NCBI GenBank assembly: GCA_963693365.1
Contig: CAVNZM010000012.1
Span: 7,192,001-7,256,000 of the forward strand
Direction: 5' to 3'
Length of the DNA: 64,000 bases
Origin: Amoebidium appalachense
Taxonomy: Eukaryota; Ichthyosporea
Position 1 is the stretch's first letter. Every line of letters starts with the position of its first letter. Below are positions 1 to 35,713 of the stretch, in pieces. Under the pieces are notes generated by a model. The model worked only from the letters and a program-made list of their open reading frames with translations, did not search any database and was not told where the DNA came from. Made by a program: the position numbers and the translations under genes.

Positions 1-36
1 GTGTGTGTACGTGTGTGTACGTGGGTGTACGTGTAC

Positions 37-67
<31 letters not shown>

Positions 68-122
68 GGGTTGCATTTGCGTTTGTGTTTGCGTGTGCGT
101 GTGCGTATGCGTATGCGTGTGC

Positions 123-154
<32 letters not shown>

Positions 155-176
155 GTGCATGTGCGTGTGCGCGCAA

Positions 177-265
<89 letters not shown>

Positions 266-1162
266 CTTGCGTCCATGCGTGCATTGCCGTGTCTTTCTCT
301 GTGTGTCTTTTTTGTGTGTTGGCTTTGCGGTGCAGAGGGCAGGTAGGAAAACGGTTAAAGGGTAGAAGGGAATGTGTGTTTAAGTGTGTGTTAGCATGTG
401 CCGGTGTGTGAATGTTGTGAACAGGCATGTGTCCGTAAGCATTTTACAGCTATGTATTATAATGGTGCTAAACATGATATTTGTCCTCCTTGAGTGCTGG
501 ATATAGCATGAGCTAACAAATGCACACAGGCTTTAAAAATCCGAAAACCCGGATGTCTGTGTTAGTGTACGTGTCAGGTATTATTAATATGTGACTCACA
601 AAACTAAATATGTATACCGGCTTTGGCCCCAGAACTACACCGGAATACCTAAACAAAACTTCTTTTTCGTGGGCCACCCGTTCAATATGGCTAGAAACAT
701 TACGAGCCATCATAGAGAATAGTTTGTCCCGTATTTGTCTATTGATGGGCTTATTTGATCCTGGAAAAACAAAGGGGGGGGGGGGGAGGGGGTGATGTAT
801 GCGTTAGAGGGTTGGAAATATGAAGGAGACACCAGAGGACAACAACAAAACGTCATTAAAATGAGAAAACGGGAGGGGGGGGGGGGGGGGGGGAGGGGGG
901 AGGGGGGGGGGGAGGGGGCATGATAAAATGTAATGTGGTAAGTATGAGGAAGAGGTGGAAGTGAACGGCGGTTGAGGTTGGGAAAATGGGTGCGAAGTAG
1001 GGAAAAAGGCGACAACAAAAACTTTAAAGTTAAACCAAGGATAAGACAGGACACACAACAAAGTTCACCAAGAAAGAGGTATACGAGGGGAAGAAAAAAG
1101 AACACGGAGGGTAGGGTGGCATGGGTTGCCACAAAAAAGGGGCAAATGGTAAAAGGCGGCAC

Positions 1163-1249
<87 letters not shown>

Positions 1250-1260
1250 CGCGCGCGTGC

Positions 1261-1335
<75 letters not shown>

Positions 1336-1581
1336 CGTGTGTGTGCTTGCGGGTGTGTGTGTGTGTGTGTGTCTGTGTGTGCGGGCGGGGGCACATGTGT
1401 ACTTGTGTGAGTGCTGTTGGCACATGTGCACAAGTGTGCCTTTGCACGTGTGTGTGAGAATGCGAGCATGTATGTGTGTTGCCTTTCATTGGGTGGGTGA
1501 GGGTTGGGGGGGAGTTGAAGTGTGTGTATGTGTGGGGAGGGGGGAGGTTGTGGGTGGGGGGGGGGGGAGGGGGGTTTATAC
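1..1581. other. Repeat-filled stretch downstream of the last recognised ADAM exon
   Basis: Holds (GT)n blocks at about 180-258, 1168-1245 and 1263-1330, a G-rich tract at about 875-918 and ordinary sequence at 410-770. No further ADAM exon with a zinc-binding motif could be found on the minus strand, so it probably lies inside an intron. Confidence 0.5.
770..872 (-). repeat. SINE-like repeat, family B, minus orientation
   Basis: The minus strand reads TGGTGTCTCCTTCATATTTC and then CAACCCTCTAACGCATACAT before a poly-C tail. The same words occur on the plus strand at 51770-51837 and 57780-57842. The orientation matches the minus-strand ADAM gene around it. Confidence 0.7.
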
Positions 1582-6965
<5,384 letters not shown>

Positions 6966-8766
6966 TTTTTTTTGCGCAAAAAGAGCCCCGACGGGCCCTG
7001 CCTGTGCGTAGATAGTTGGTTGCGGTTTTTATTGGGAGGGGGGGGGGGGGGGGTTGATGGGGGTGGGGATGGGGATAGAAATGAGTTACACCTTGAATAT
7101 ATACTGTTAAGCAGATGCTGATGTTACAGTATCATGAATAAGGGATCCGGGGGCCTCTGAACCCAAGCAATCAGCTCATCATAAGTATCTCAAGTCAACC
7201 CCTATATCCAGATGTGTTTCCCTGGTTCGTTAAGCCGTTACTTGGAAGGTTTGGACGGGGGATGAGCGCTGGGTGGTGATGTGTGATGAGAGGATGCAGG
7301 GAAAAGAAAACAAAGTAGACCACATAGCACCACACAGAGTTATAACACAACCCAGAGGCAATAAAGAAATGCATATGGTATGAGGCACTGACCGGAGCTT
7401 AAAGAGAAGAGAACCTGATCAGGCAAGAGAAGTTGAGGAGGGAGGGTGGCGCCCGGGGGACGGGGGGAAAGGGGGGGGAAGGGTGCGGCGGGAGGCAGAC
7501 AAGTGAGTGTGTCTGGAAAACGGAAGGGGGTTCGCCCGAAAAGAGTTCTCGTTGGGTAGTTTGCTTAAACAGAGCATCAATTAAAAATTTCCCAGGTCAT
7601 GCACCACCTCCATAATAACTTGAAACCAAACTAGGCTAAAATGTACCCATGGTCCTCTCGTCGCCAACAAACTGCCACACCCGAACCCCTGAAAAATCAT
7701 GGTTAAAAATATCCACCTGATGCCCCATGTGCCAAGATTTGGAAATTTTATGTAACACTGAATTCAACCCATCCAACAACATCCCTCGTGTGTGGCTACA
7801 AAACCCACCTCTTATATCTTCGTGCTGATCTTGTTGACTTGATTTGGTGGTGAACCAGATGGGTATAGTAACATAAAGGCCAGGTAGAAATTACGGGGAA
7901 ACTCAATAAGTCCCTTTCAGTCCCGTCTTTCCAGTTTGTCTATTCTTCACTGAATCCTCGGGTGTCAGACCGCAAGTGGCTAACTAGGATTATGGTAACA
8001 GATAACGAAGTTGGATTGTGCCTTGGTGGAGACAAGAGAAACTGTATGAACTCAGAAAGATGTGCAATTTATTATCCAAACTTAGTCTTGGGATGTTATT
8101 GACGTGAAAAAATGCATTTATTCTACAGGTGTATTGTGAAAGAAGCATAAAATAACGATTCGTGATCACACGAAGTCGCCCCTAAGGAGTTGACAGTGTC
8201 TCCATCAACCGAGTGTGGTTAGACCAGGATTGACAAGTGCAAATATCACCATGTTGTGTATGCATAAACAGGGTACCATTCAAAGCACGTTAAATCATAC
8301 ATACACCAGAAAGCCATACACCAGAAAGCCCCTACTTTTTTCTCTCCAGGACACAAGTATATATCACAGTGACACATGCAAAGGCCCTAATTATAAAGCC
8401 ACAACAAGTGTGTAGGCTGGTACTACTGCCCATACCTGTCGCCCTGACTTGGTTGGGAGCAGATTGCTGCCAGATTCCATATGCATTCCAGCTGATAAAC
8501 AAATAGATCCTGTAGTCGGATTGGTTAAGAGTTCACCATGTAAACATTCCAGAGCTACATAATGACTGTCTGGTCAAGGCAGTGTGACATATTCAGCTCT
8601 AGTGGCAACGCGTAGCTCACTACATGGAGGGGATCCCGAATTCCCGACATAACGTTGTAAGTGAGTAGGAGCAACGCGTACGGACTGCTCATTTCATAAT
8701 ATGCCTGGGCAGTTTTTAATTTAACCTAAAGATGGGCGAATAAAGACTTTGGAACTGTCTTACCCC

Positions 8767-8799
<33 letters not shown>

Positions 8800-8963
8800 A
8801 GAAAAAAAAAAGACACTAGCAGTCTGGCACGCACGCACATACACACACACGCACACGCACACGCACACACGCACACGCACACATGACACAAGCACACACA
8901 AACACAAACACACGCGCACACACATGTACACCCACCCACCCACACACGCACACACACACGAAC

Positions 8964-9002
<39 letters not shown>

Positions 9003-9188
9003 CGTGGACAAAACTTCGCACAGAAAGTATGAATAACACACACACACACACACGCACACACACACAAACAATCACACGGTATGAATGCTCTCCGAACCCC
9101 CACCCCCAACACCCACCACCACAACCACCACACACACACGCGCGCGCGCACGCGCATGCACGCGCACACACACAACACACGCACGCAT

Positions 9189-9300
<112 letters not shown>

Positions 9301-9347
9301 CCTACACTATCTGTGGGCACGACCACCAACAGCGGCACAATACATAT

Positions 9348-9519
9348 CCAACATCACGAATAACTATCTCCCCCCTCCCCACCCCTCTCCCTCCCTCCCT
9401 CCCTCACTCCCTCCGTCCGTCCGTCCTTCTCTCCCAACATCACGAATAACTATCTCCCCCCTCCCCACCCCTCTCCCTCCCTCCCTCCCTCACTCCCTCC
9501 GTCCGTCCGTCCTTCTCTC
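9348..9519 (+). repeat. Tandem duplication, period 86 bp
   Basis: The unit starts CCAACATCACGAATAACTAT, continues with pyrimidine-rich CTCC repeats and ends in CCGTCCGTCCGTCCTTCTCT. It occurs twice back to back, the second copy beginning at 9434. Almost no differences are visible, so it is recent or an assembly artefact. Confidence 0.9.
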
Positions 9520-9910
9520 CCTCCCTCCCTGCCTGCCTTCTAATTTTTCGGAAGTACTAAAAAAACACCAAGAAAAACACCGGCGATTGTGTGCACCTGT
9601 ACATGAGTTTACCTGACTCAAACATGGCCAACCGTTACACCAGCTAATACTGATCATAGAATTTGAAAAACGAATAATCGAGGGCCTTGGCCTAACAAGG
9701 CAACTTGCCCAAGGCCCATTTTTCTCTCCCTGTCAATTTACCTTGGGGAGGCACCACCCAACGGTCCACTTTCTGCCGTGATCACAATTATTCATAACAG
9801 ACATGGTATATCGGGTTCAGAGCTTCCCACACATGAAAATAGATGTATAGGTGAAGTCGACCCACACCCAAGTGGCTGTGTCTGCGCATGTATGTGGCCC
9901 AGCCCCCCCC

Positions 9911-9993
<83 letters not shown>

Positions 9994-11486
9994 GAAAAAC
10001 ACACCCAAGACTGGATCAGCAAACGGCTATGACCCAGGGACATCACCCTACCCCCAGCCCTCGACCGTCCACCCCCGGGCCCGAGACACCCTATTGCCAA
10101 TCTCTCCCAGTGCGTATCCAAGTTTTTCGAATATTGTTTGAAACATAGATGTAGGACATTACACCCAGACCCCAAAACCAAACCCAAACACACAGCCCAC
10201 AAAGAGAAAACATCCACCCACATGAAACAGCCTAGCACAACACCTGGAGCCAAAAATACCCCCCCCCAGATGCAGATACACCCACCGTAAAAAGAGTGCA
10301 ACACACATTACACCTACAGACTAACAGCAGCCACCACTACACGGCATGGGGCACCATACACACCCCACCACTCTCAACGCCACATCACCACCACACCACC
10401 TTAGACCCCCGTCAGCAGACATGTGAAATTTCGGACTCGGGCCCCCGCGAAGCTACACCCCAGTTACTATGATAAAATGCAACCCCCCCCTTATCCTCTT
10501 AAATATGATAGTCCGATCGTTCTGCCATGTCTGTGTGACGGGCTCTATCTGGAACGTAGGTACATGGGTCCTATGGGGCTGGTACCCACTACTAGGCAGC
10601 GATACTGAATAAGACCTTAAATAGAAAATTTCAAATCAAATGCGGGTGTATGTGAGTGTGCGCTCCTGCACAAGCGGTGCGCGCGTCGGCGTGCACCCCC
10701 CCCCCCCCCCCCCCCCCCTTCTCCTCCTCCTAAAAAAAAAACAAAAAAAAAACCACCATCACCAATACAACGGGAATCGTGACCTTGAAGGTGTGAAAAT
10801 GGCCACTACTGTTTGTAAAGATGGGGGTGGGGGGGGGGGGGGGGGGGGGGGAAGGGGCCGAATTAGAGAGAAGGAGAGGGAAAGCTCGAGGGAGGGAGGG
10901 AGGGAGGAACATGGGGGAAAGAGAGGGTGGTGTGTGTGTGCGTGTGTGTGTGTTGGGGGGGGGGGGCTAATCCAAAGTGCAGGCTATTACAGGTTCTATT
11001 TTTATAGAAACTCCCTTGGTTCTACCAGAGAACCACCCCGTACAAAGTTGGAACCACCACCGAATTGAAATATATACATACCTCACTGCTAAATAAGAGA
11101 ATTGCACGTATGTCTGGAACTATTTCAATCACACTTCATAATATGTATAATGGCGCAAACCATGGTGAACTTCTGGCTTCGTATAACCTACAAGCCATAT
11201 AAGGAACTATGAGCTTTTAAGGTAACGGCTGAAGAAAACAACACAATGATTGTGACACCTCAAAACGGGCATTACGAAATCCATACACATTTCTCGACTA
11301 TGCATATGTTGAACCTAACATGTACATAACTTAAACCCCTCATAAAACTAAATTTGCTGATCATGAGACGTGATAATGAGTCCTGTAACAAGCCACCAAC
11401 ACACCGAGGGGGTTTAACACTACAAGAAAAAACTACAAGAAAACACAACTGTTACATTTTCGTTCATACACTATTCAACTTTCATT

Positions 11487-11886
11487 TCAACAATCGCTAT
11501 TCTCCGACGAGCGGTTTGAGCTGAAAGGAGCACGGACCACAACGAGAGGGGGGCAGTAAGAGGAGAGGTAGCACGCAGCACCAATGGGGCCGAGGGCAAC
11601 CGTAGCAATCGCCTGCCTGCTGTAGTGGTTGTCGCGGACAGGAACGGAGAGGGAGGATGTTTCGGTCATTGCTGTGTCGGATGTCTCACGGCTGTCTGAC
11701 TTGGAGGGAAGGAGCTGGGCTTCGCAGCTGTGAGGTACGACGACGAGAGAGGGCCGGAGATGCCACACTTCGGGGCCGGCTGTGGTGGGGAATGAAAGTG
11801 TTACTCACGTGGGAAATGGAGGAAAGGGGGATGGGAATGGTGGGCATTCGGGGCATTAAGGGCGCTTCTTTTTTCTTTTTTCCCGG

Positions 11887-11944
<58 letters not shown>

Positions 11945-14900
11945 ACCGCTGTGGATGCCTTGTAAAAGAAGTAGAGGGTGGGAAAAGATATGAAGTATTC
12001 CCTTTTTCTGGAAGCCAATCCGATTTAAGGGAAAAAAGGAAGGGGTTGTGAGGGTGGGGACGAATGGGGTGGGGGTGGGGATGGGTTCAACTAGAAGCGA
12101 AGCAGAAAAAGGAAGGATGGATCCGGAAAGAGCACGCACCAACCAGAAGCCACCGTTACTTTTACAAATACGCACGCGAACATGCTGCCAAAGGGAGGGG
12201 GGGTGAGGGGGACGGGGGGGGAGGCAGTTTGACCTGGGGTGGATCGGGTGCCCGATAATTAAATGTGTGCAAATATATGTGAACTTCTGTATGTACTTGT
12301 ATGTAAATTTGTGCATGTGTGACCCACTGCAAGGAAGAAGGGGGAAGGGGGAAGAGGGGGGGGGGGGGGGGGGGGGGGGGGGGATCAATGCAAGCACTTC
12401 GTGAGAAAAGTATCAATACAAAGTATCCCCCGAAGCAAACACAGAAAGGTAGGAGGAAGATACGGGAAGCACGGGAGAATCCCAGACATGGGCCAGCGGA
12501 AAAGAGAAAGGGGCCCAAGGGAGGGGGGGGGGGTTTAAAGAATGGGGACGACGCAACCGTATGATGAAGCAGGAGTGAGAGAGCAACGGGGAGGGAGGGG
12601 GGGAGGGGGGGGGGGGGAAGCAATGAACCAGTAAATAAAAACAGCAACATACCAATATCTCGAATGGTGACGCCGGGAATGGAGGGTGCTGTGGATTCAT
12701 ATGTCTTGTCCTTCTTGCCCCGATCCCTCTCCAATGACGCCTTCGCGAGTTGCTCAATTGTAGCCTCGAGGGTGAGATGGGTGTCGATGGCAGATGTGGC
12801 CACTGTGTCTGGACAACGGGCAGCCAGAGAGTTCAAGAACTCAATGAACACGGCATCGTCGTTGGCCTCATCGTCGAAGGCCGGAAGGGAGGAAGACATG
12901 TTCTTCTTGGCTGCCTTGGAACCGGCGAGTTCGCTCTCAGCCGTGTGCATGCGAAGGATGTGGACAATGGTGTTTGCAGCCTGGCGAGCCAATTGAAGAG
13001 CAAGCAGAACTGCGGCACGACTGTCGCGACCACCAAAGAAGAACACTACTACACGCTTTGACGACAGGCGGCTCCGGTCGGACGGCACCGGCAGGCTCTC
13101 AACCTCCTCCACAACCGTGCCTTCGCCATCCTCATCCCGCTCCTCGCTGTGCCGGAATAGGTTGCGCATGCGAAGGGTTGGCGACATACCACCGAATGCT
13201 TGGTGATGTTGCGGAAGGTCGCCCATGCTGCTGCTGTGCACGGGGCAGGTTGGGGCAACATAGGCGGCCACACCCATGGGGCATTCCTCAAGAAGCTGCC
13301 CCAGAACCTCATGATGACTTGTGCCCTGCGAGAAGAACCCTGTTTCGCGGGGGGGCTCAACCCATGGAAGAACGACATAGGTGGCGTTCTGAAGGTAGGC
13401 TGCGCTGGAGAGGTCATGGGCAAGGGTGCCGGGCGTAGTGACGGCCATGCGAGATGGTGGGATCAAACCCGTATACCTGGCAGTGGCTCCGGAACAACTG
13501 CAGATCCTTGGGGGTCTCCTCGCTGATCCATGTTGCGCGCAGCACACTACTGTTGCGGTCGGACACTTGGAGAAGGCGGAGCGCGGACAGAGACACAGAC
13601 GGGTCTTCATTACCATCGCTAGAGCTGCCCAAACGCCGCACTTCCTCAGCGGCTCCTTGCTCGTTGGGTGCATGGGGGCGCAAGGTCAGGCGCTGGGGCT
13701 TGTCGGGTGCGCTTACAGACAACGCCTCCGATCTTCGGAAGATGCCAATCAGTTGAACAATTTGGTTGGTGTCCTGGTTCTTCTCCAGCCACACAGTGAG
13801 ATGTGGGTGTTGGTTGTACTCCTGCTCGAAATCCTCCACAACCTTGAATTTGGCCGACTTGCGTGCTTCGAGACGCTTCTTGATGTACGATGGCGGGTAC
13901 GCCAACCCGAGTAGCGGGGTAGTCATGAAGGTTGTAACTAATGCCATAAGGACCATCACTACAAAGATCTCCTGGTTCAGGGCGCCGGCATCTAAACCGA
14001 CGTTCAACACGATAAGTTCTACCAAACCACGTGTGTTCATCAGTATACCAATGGCCAACGACTCACGAACTGTGTGGCCGAGCGCCTTGGCTGCCCCACC
14101 AGCCCCAACGATTTTCGTGCACGCAACAGCGATAACAAGGAAAACCATGCCCCAAGCCGTGCCGGTGTTCAAAGCGCCAATTTGCGTGCGAAGCCCTGAA
14201 TAGGTAAAGTAAAGGGGAAGAAGGACGATGGTGATGAAATCCTCGATTTTCTCGATGAGCGTTACGGCAAAACCAGAGTGACGAGGCATGGCCAGGCCGG
14301 CAATAAAGGCGCCGAAAATAGCGTGAACACCAAGGAACTCTGTAATCCATGCGCTAACGAAGGCCAGAATGAAGGCGGCTACGACTGTTGCCTGGGTGAC
14401 GTGATTCTTTTCAAACCTGCTGCTCTGTATGCCCCGGTTCAGAAGCGGGCGAACCACCGCCAACATAAAGACACCAAAAGCACCGGTTGATAAGAAAACC
14501 CACACGACGTTAACGGGGGAACCCGAGTTGTTGCTGATTGCTACGACCAGAGCCAAGAAACCCCACGCAACAACGTCCCCGAGAGCCGCCGCAGTGATAG
14601 ATGTTATACCGACAGGGGTAGTCATAAGTTTGCGCTCCGCAACGATGCGTGCAAGAACCGGAAAGGCCGTAATGCTGTTTGCTACGGCGATGAAGGCCCC
14701 GAAGGTGCCGAAACCAACTGTGATTCCAGCCCCGAGCACATTCCACAGCGCCACTGCTGCAGCAAAGCCACAGGCGAAGGGAAGGATGATGCCGACCGCC
14801 GAAACAATCGTGGCTGCTTTCGCCGTGGTTTTTAAAAGAGCTAGTTCGAGCTCAAGGCCAACGATGAAGAGAAACATGACAAGACCAAGGTCAGCAATTG

Positions 14901-15177
14901 CTTTCAGAATCGGCATCGACTTTTCGGGAAAGAGCGTCTCCTGAAACCCGGGAATCCTTCCGAGAACGGTGGGGCCAAGGATGATCCCTCCCAGAACCTC
15001 CGCCAGAACTCGTGGTTGGTTGACATAGCGAAGAAGAACGGCAAAGAAACGACTGATTATGATGATGATGGTGATCTGAACGAGGAGAAGAGAGATGGGA
15101 CTCGACAACGGACTCGAGCCATCAAAAACGCTACCCGCCATGTTGTTGGCGTGAAGGACAAAGCAGCCCAAGTGCAC
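11487..15177 (-). CDS. CPA2-family monovalent cation:proton antiporter (CHX/KHA1-like)
   Basis: An integral membrane antiporter expected to exchange K+ or Na+ for H+. The main exon runs from 15177 (a second Met lies at 15141) to 12653. It donates at GTATGT and joins an exon at 11779-11487 after a CCACCACAG acceptor; phase 1 fits on both sides. The first 430 residues hold about 12 hydrophobic segments with family motifs LAEVLGGIILGPTVLG, ADLGLVMFLFIVGLELE and HAIFGAFIAGLAMPR. The C-terminal half is a soluble USP-like region typical of CHX/KHA1 (RVVVFFFGGRDSRAAVLLAL) ending in LGPIGAACYL and PPLVVVRAP. The frame changes near 13450-13490: either one extra base is present, or an 88-nt intron (13476-13389, GTATAC to TTCAG, phase 0) is removed, though that would delete residues that look conserved. 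Length is about 910-940 residues, as in the family. Divergent from the Groucho gene. Confidence 0.88.
11888..11943 (+). repeat. Poly-G tract, 56 nt
   Basis: Uninterrupted G run in the antiporter intron, so poly-C on the sense strand. Confidence 0.9.
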
Positions 15178-17312
15178 ACTATACAGCTATCTTGTGTCTA
15201 ATACTTTATCAGTTTTTCCTTTGGGTGGAAAACTTATAACGATGTCAACGACGTCGTTACTAGCGGACACGTAAACGAAACAAACGTGTTTTTCAAGTGA
15301 GGGGTGTGAACAGCCTTGCTCATTTTGTTTTATAGCAGCGGTCACAAGCCCAGGCATTCACACAGGCATTTACGAGTTTTTCGAATCTACGGCGGAACAA
15401 ATTCTATAAATTAAACTCTAATCTGCCTGTGGGGGTCTAAGATGGTTAATTAAGCGACAAATGGGGCGGAAATGTCTATTAATTTTTTTTGTTCCTGGTT
15501 TTACCTTTTCCGTTCCCATGTTTTCGAATTCATGGCATACCGGTGTGGCGGAAAGCAGACCCGGCCAGGAAGTTCGAACACGATTCGGCTTCGATTATAA
15601 AAGGCAGCAGCTCCGACTTGACAAACACGTAGAAAAAGAGAGATAAAACTCGACACCGTGCAAAAAATACTTCACCAAGAACCATTTCCCCATGCATCCT
15701 GAGTCCTTTTAAGGCCTTAAGCTTTTGATGACGCCGCTCTGAGTTGTCCGCAAGAGCTGTTCGGTAAACTGAGCCAATCATCGATTGATTCCCACTAAAC
15801 CAATCAAAATGCGCTGACGAGAAAAAGGTTCTTCCTACACTCTTTAGCGTTTGGGTGCTGATATTTTCAAATGTTTTTTCCCCAGCACAAAGTCTGAAAA
15901 ATGTCTATTCTGGATTGTAATAACGCAATGCAGCAATAAAACTATTTTTATGCTGTTTTATTGCGTTTTGATTTCTAAATGCAACGCTCAGTAATATAAA
16001 AGCCTCTAAAAATGACGAGCGCTTAATTTATTGCATAGATTTCCATTTTCTGGCGCCCCCCGTCATACATGACGATAATTCGACCAGGCTACACATTAGA
16101 TCCACGATTACGCCATTTGTAAGATTTTAGCAGCCTTCGCGATACACACTAATTAAAAGCTGATATTAAGCTTTTAAAGCTTTATTTGCTTGCTTAGGCT
16201 GACTCCCATTTCACAAGCCTCGATCGAGGCTAATCGGGCGATCTGCATGCTGATGATTTTTACGCAAATCCCGCGGAACGTTGCGCGGGAAAGTTCCGTT
16301 CCCAGTACTTTCGCCCATGGACAAGACTGTTTCACACAAGGTGTGAGTAAAACCTCGAGCTTCGACACTCGTGAGACGAAATCTCCTGCGGAAACATCAC
16401 AATTTTTTAGGGACGTGCTCTAGTTTTCAAGGGGTTTATTTTTCCCCTATGGAAGGTGTATGCATATGATAGTGGCTTTCACACTGGGCTCTGCATTGAC
16501 CCTCTTTTCCCCTGCCGTTTTGGGACTGTGAACGGTTTGATTGAGGTAAGTGTTTTTTCTACGTGCCACAAGCCGGTTGCACACTGTCACTAGCATAGTG
16601 ATGGGTTTAGCACTATGAATACTTGAGCATTTTCTATTCTGGAAACATACGTTCGCACAGCAAATTTTTTTCTTCAGTTTACGTGCACCAACCTACTACA
16701 CGATAAGCACAGCACTACAACACACTCACGACAAGCACAGCGCTATACAGCACACACGGAGGAAAATACAGCGTGCAGCAGAGATGCGTGCGTGTGTTTG
16801 AACGAAGGGAACACCCATTATGTGTCTGTTTGCGCGCTTGTGTGTATCTGCGCTTTCTTAAGCTCCGCTAGCATGTTGGGTTGTTCAGGTTCCTTGTGGT
16901 TGTTCGGCTGTTTTTTTATGGCGAGGGTTCTGCGCAGCGAGTTTCATCAGGTTTAGTACTGGTACTGTGCCAGTGTGCAGGGTTTTTACACTTTTTCTTT
17001 GCTCACATTCTTTTCCTGTCCTCCTGGGCATTCTCTGTCCCCTCGTCTTCTTCCCGTCACTTCCACTTTCCCTCCTTTCCGCGATCGATCCATCCACGCG
17101 CCAGCCCCCCCCCCCCCCCCCCCCCCCCTCCCTCCCCCCCCCCCACCACCACCCCCTTCCACCTTTCCACCCATCTCTTACCTATTTGCATACTGCTTCC
17201 TTTCCCCCCATACTGCTCCATTTCCTCCCTGCCTTTTTTCTCTTTTGCAAACACTTGCACACCCGAAGGCACACACGTACGAACACAGACAGGTGGAACG
17301 AGCAGCCAAACC
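15178..17312. other. Shared 5' region of the divergent antiporter and Groucho genes
   Basis: About 2.1 kb between two start codons pointing apart. It is mostly ordinary, moderately AT-rich sequence without long microsatellites until 17100, unlike the introns. It probably holds both promoters and a Groucho 5' UTR. A weak TATAAG on the minus strand (15233-15238) lies about 55 bases ahead of the antiporter ATG. No coding block was recognised. Confidence 0.55.
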
Positions 17313-33294
<15,982 letters not shown>

Positions 33295-34122
33295 AAAGTA
33301 TCCACTAGGTTATTATGTTTTGATTTTTTTGCCCATCTAACTTCATATTCTATATGCCGTGTGTGTGCAAGAGGATATGTGACCAGTATACAAGGGGATA
33401 TGTTGATTTGTTTGGAGTATCTAACAGTACATAGAGTTGGTGGTGATGTGTTTTCGCTTGTATGTGGCTAGATAGTAGAGAATAGATAGTGCTAGGTAGA
33501 TATCCAGAGAGGGACACCGACCCTGGTTTTTTCGATGTCTATTGGTTATCCCCTTTATCCCCTCCTTCCCTTTACATTTTTTTCCTTTGTTTTCTTTTCC
33601 TTTTTTTTTTTTTTTTTTTTTGTTTTTGTTTTTGTTTTTGTTTTTTGTTTGAAGTTCTATGGTGCCATTATGTTTCGTATTTGTTTTCGTTTCGTCTTTA
33701 GGGTCTGATCTATCTCCTTACGATATTATCTTCTCTCTATGAGGAAGAACTTGATCTGGGAAACCGAAGCAAAACTTGCACAAGTTCAGCCTTTTTTTGA
33801 GCGATGGGGTGAAAAGATTGCCGGGGAAGGTTCAAAATACGTGCTTGTTAGCATGTTGTTTTTTCACTACACACCAATGCAAACAGAAACAGAAATTTTG
33901 AGTATCTTTGCTTGTGTTTGGTTTTTCGAACACGTGATTCTCGATAACGCTTATAGATTTACTGGTAGCATGGGGTTTGTTTCTATGGCCTATATCAGTG
34001 TATGGAGTTTACTTTCAAGCAATGGACGGTTTTTCATTTAGTTTTCCAACAAAGAGCTCTAAAACCAGCTGCAGTGTTCGATATAATCTGCTCCCCCCCC
34101 CCCCCCCCCCCCCCCCCCAACG

Positions 34123-34178
<56 letters not shown>

Positions 34179-34563
34179 AACTACCAACACCAAAGTGCAA
34201 ACGCTTACACACGCGCGAGTGCGTACACGCATACCCATGTGTGCACCCACACACACAGGCACAGGCACAGGCACATGCACCCGCGCGCACACAGGCACAC
34301 GTTGCACCCGCCTCCCACAGGAGCTCTAGTACTAGTTCAGCTCCACCCCCCCCCCCCCCCTCCCTCTCCCCCCCCCCCTCTCTCTCTCTCCAAATGGTAC
34401 ATGTTGTACAATACTTGTGTGATGCAAAATTTGCAAAGTATTGTCAGTCGTGATTGTGTAATTCTTGTTTTACCTCATTATACCCCCCCCCCCCCCCCCC
34501 CCCACAAAAAAAAAAAAAAAAAAAAAAATAACTTAAGTCACTACCTACATTAAATGGTTACTT

Positions 34564-34597
<34 letters not shown>

Positions 34598-34957
34598 GGG
34601 GGGGGGGGGGGGAAAGGGGGGAGGACTACATACCATTGGGGAACAAGCGAAGGCGGGTCTTATAACTGGATAGGTTCATGTGCGCATCGTACGTGCTTCC
34701 CTGGCAAACACAGAGCAACATGTACCTACTTAGGAACCCGTCGCTTCGGATTTAAATTTTTACTTCCTCCACAAGGCCACCACCAGCGACATGCCTAGTT
34801 TTAAAGCTTTATTTATGTGAAACTTTATGGCCGAAAAAAGTAGGAATTTTGGCCACACATGTAAAGAAACTGCACAGATATGGTCACCCCCGAATATAAT
34901 TACTCATGTTGACCATACATGTGATAGGCTCTTAGTCAGCGGCAAAATATATCCCTT

Positions 34958-34991
<34 letters not shown>

Positions 34992-35419
34992 CGGCCCCCC
35001 TCTCCTCCCCCATGGGCCCAATCCCAACCCCACCCCACCCACAGTACCTCACCCGTTTGAACCCACGCATCACCACCACCGTTACCAGAACACACACACA
35101 CACACAAACACCACCTACTGTAACCACGACCACTGGTAACACTGATGATTAACATTTCCGAAGCATATGAACTCTTGTCACCGTATTAAACAACATTGCG
35201 ATGTAAGATAAATACCGGTGGTGTACACGGCTACACACACGTATGAAGAGCCAGGAGTCGTCAGGCAAACCCTGAAAAGTTGAAGGGGAAAAGTCCAAAT
35301 ATTTAGAACTAAGGCAAGAATTCTGATATTGCAGACAAGGTCTGACACGTGTACAGTTGCAAGTCACAGTAGTAAATTCAGAAAAAATCGCTCGTAATCA
35401 TGCTTCTGCGGTCCGTCCG

Positions 35420-35525
<106 letters not shown>

Positions 35526-35616
35526 CTGGGGTGTGGGGGTACGGACTCCGAAGATAAATTTCTTAAAACTCTCCCTCAACTCGACTCCTTTCGATTGAGG
35601 TCTACTATGGTCGGCA

Positions 35617-35676
35617 TTTATCGGTTAAGGCTTTTTTTCAATTTGAAATGGGGGGTGGGTAGTAGTAAATATTGAG

Positions 35677-35713
<37 letters not shown>

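Noticed and set aside
1-260. Telomeric repeat at the window edge
   Set aside because: GTGTGC-type microsatellite like dozens of internal blocks; no TTAGGG-type unit is seen.
8215-8415. 66-codon open frame in the 7-11 kb gap
   Set aside because: No resemblance to any family, no splice sites or start context that would support it.
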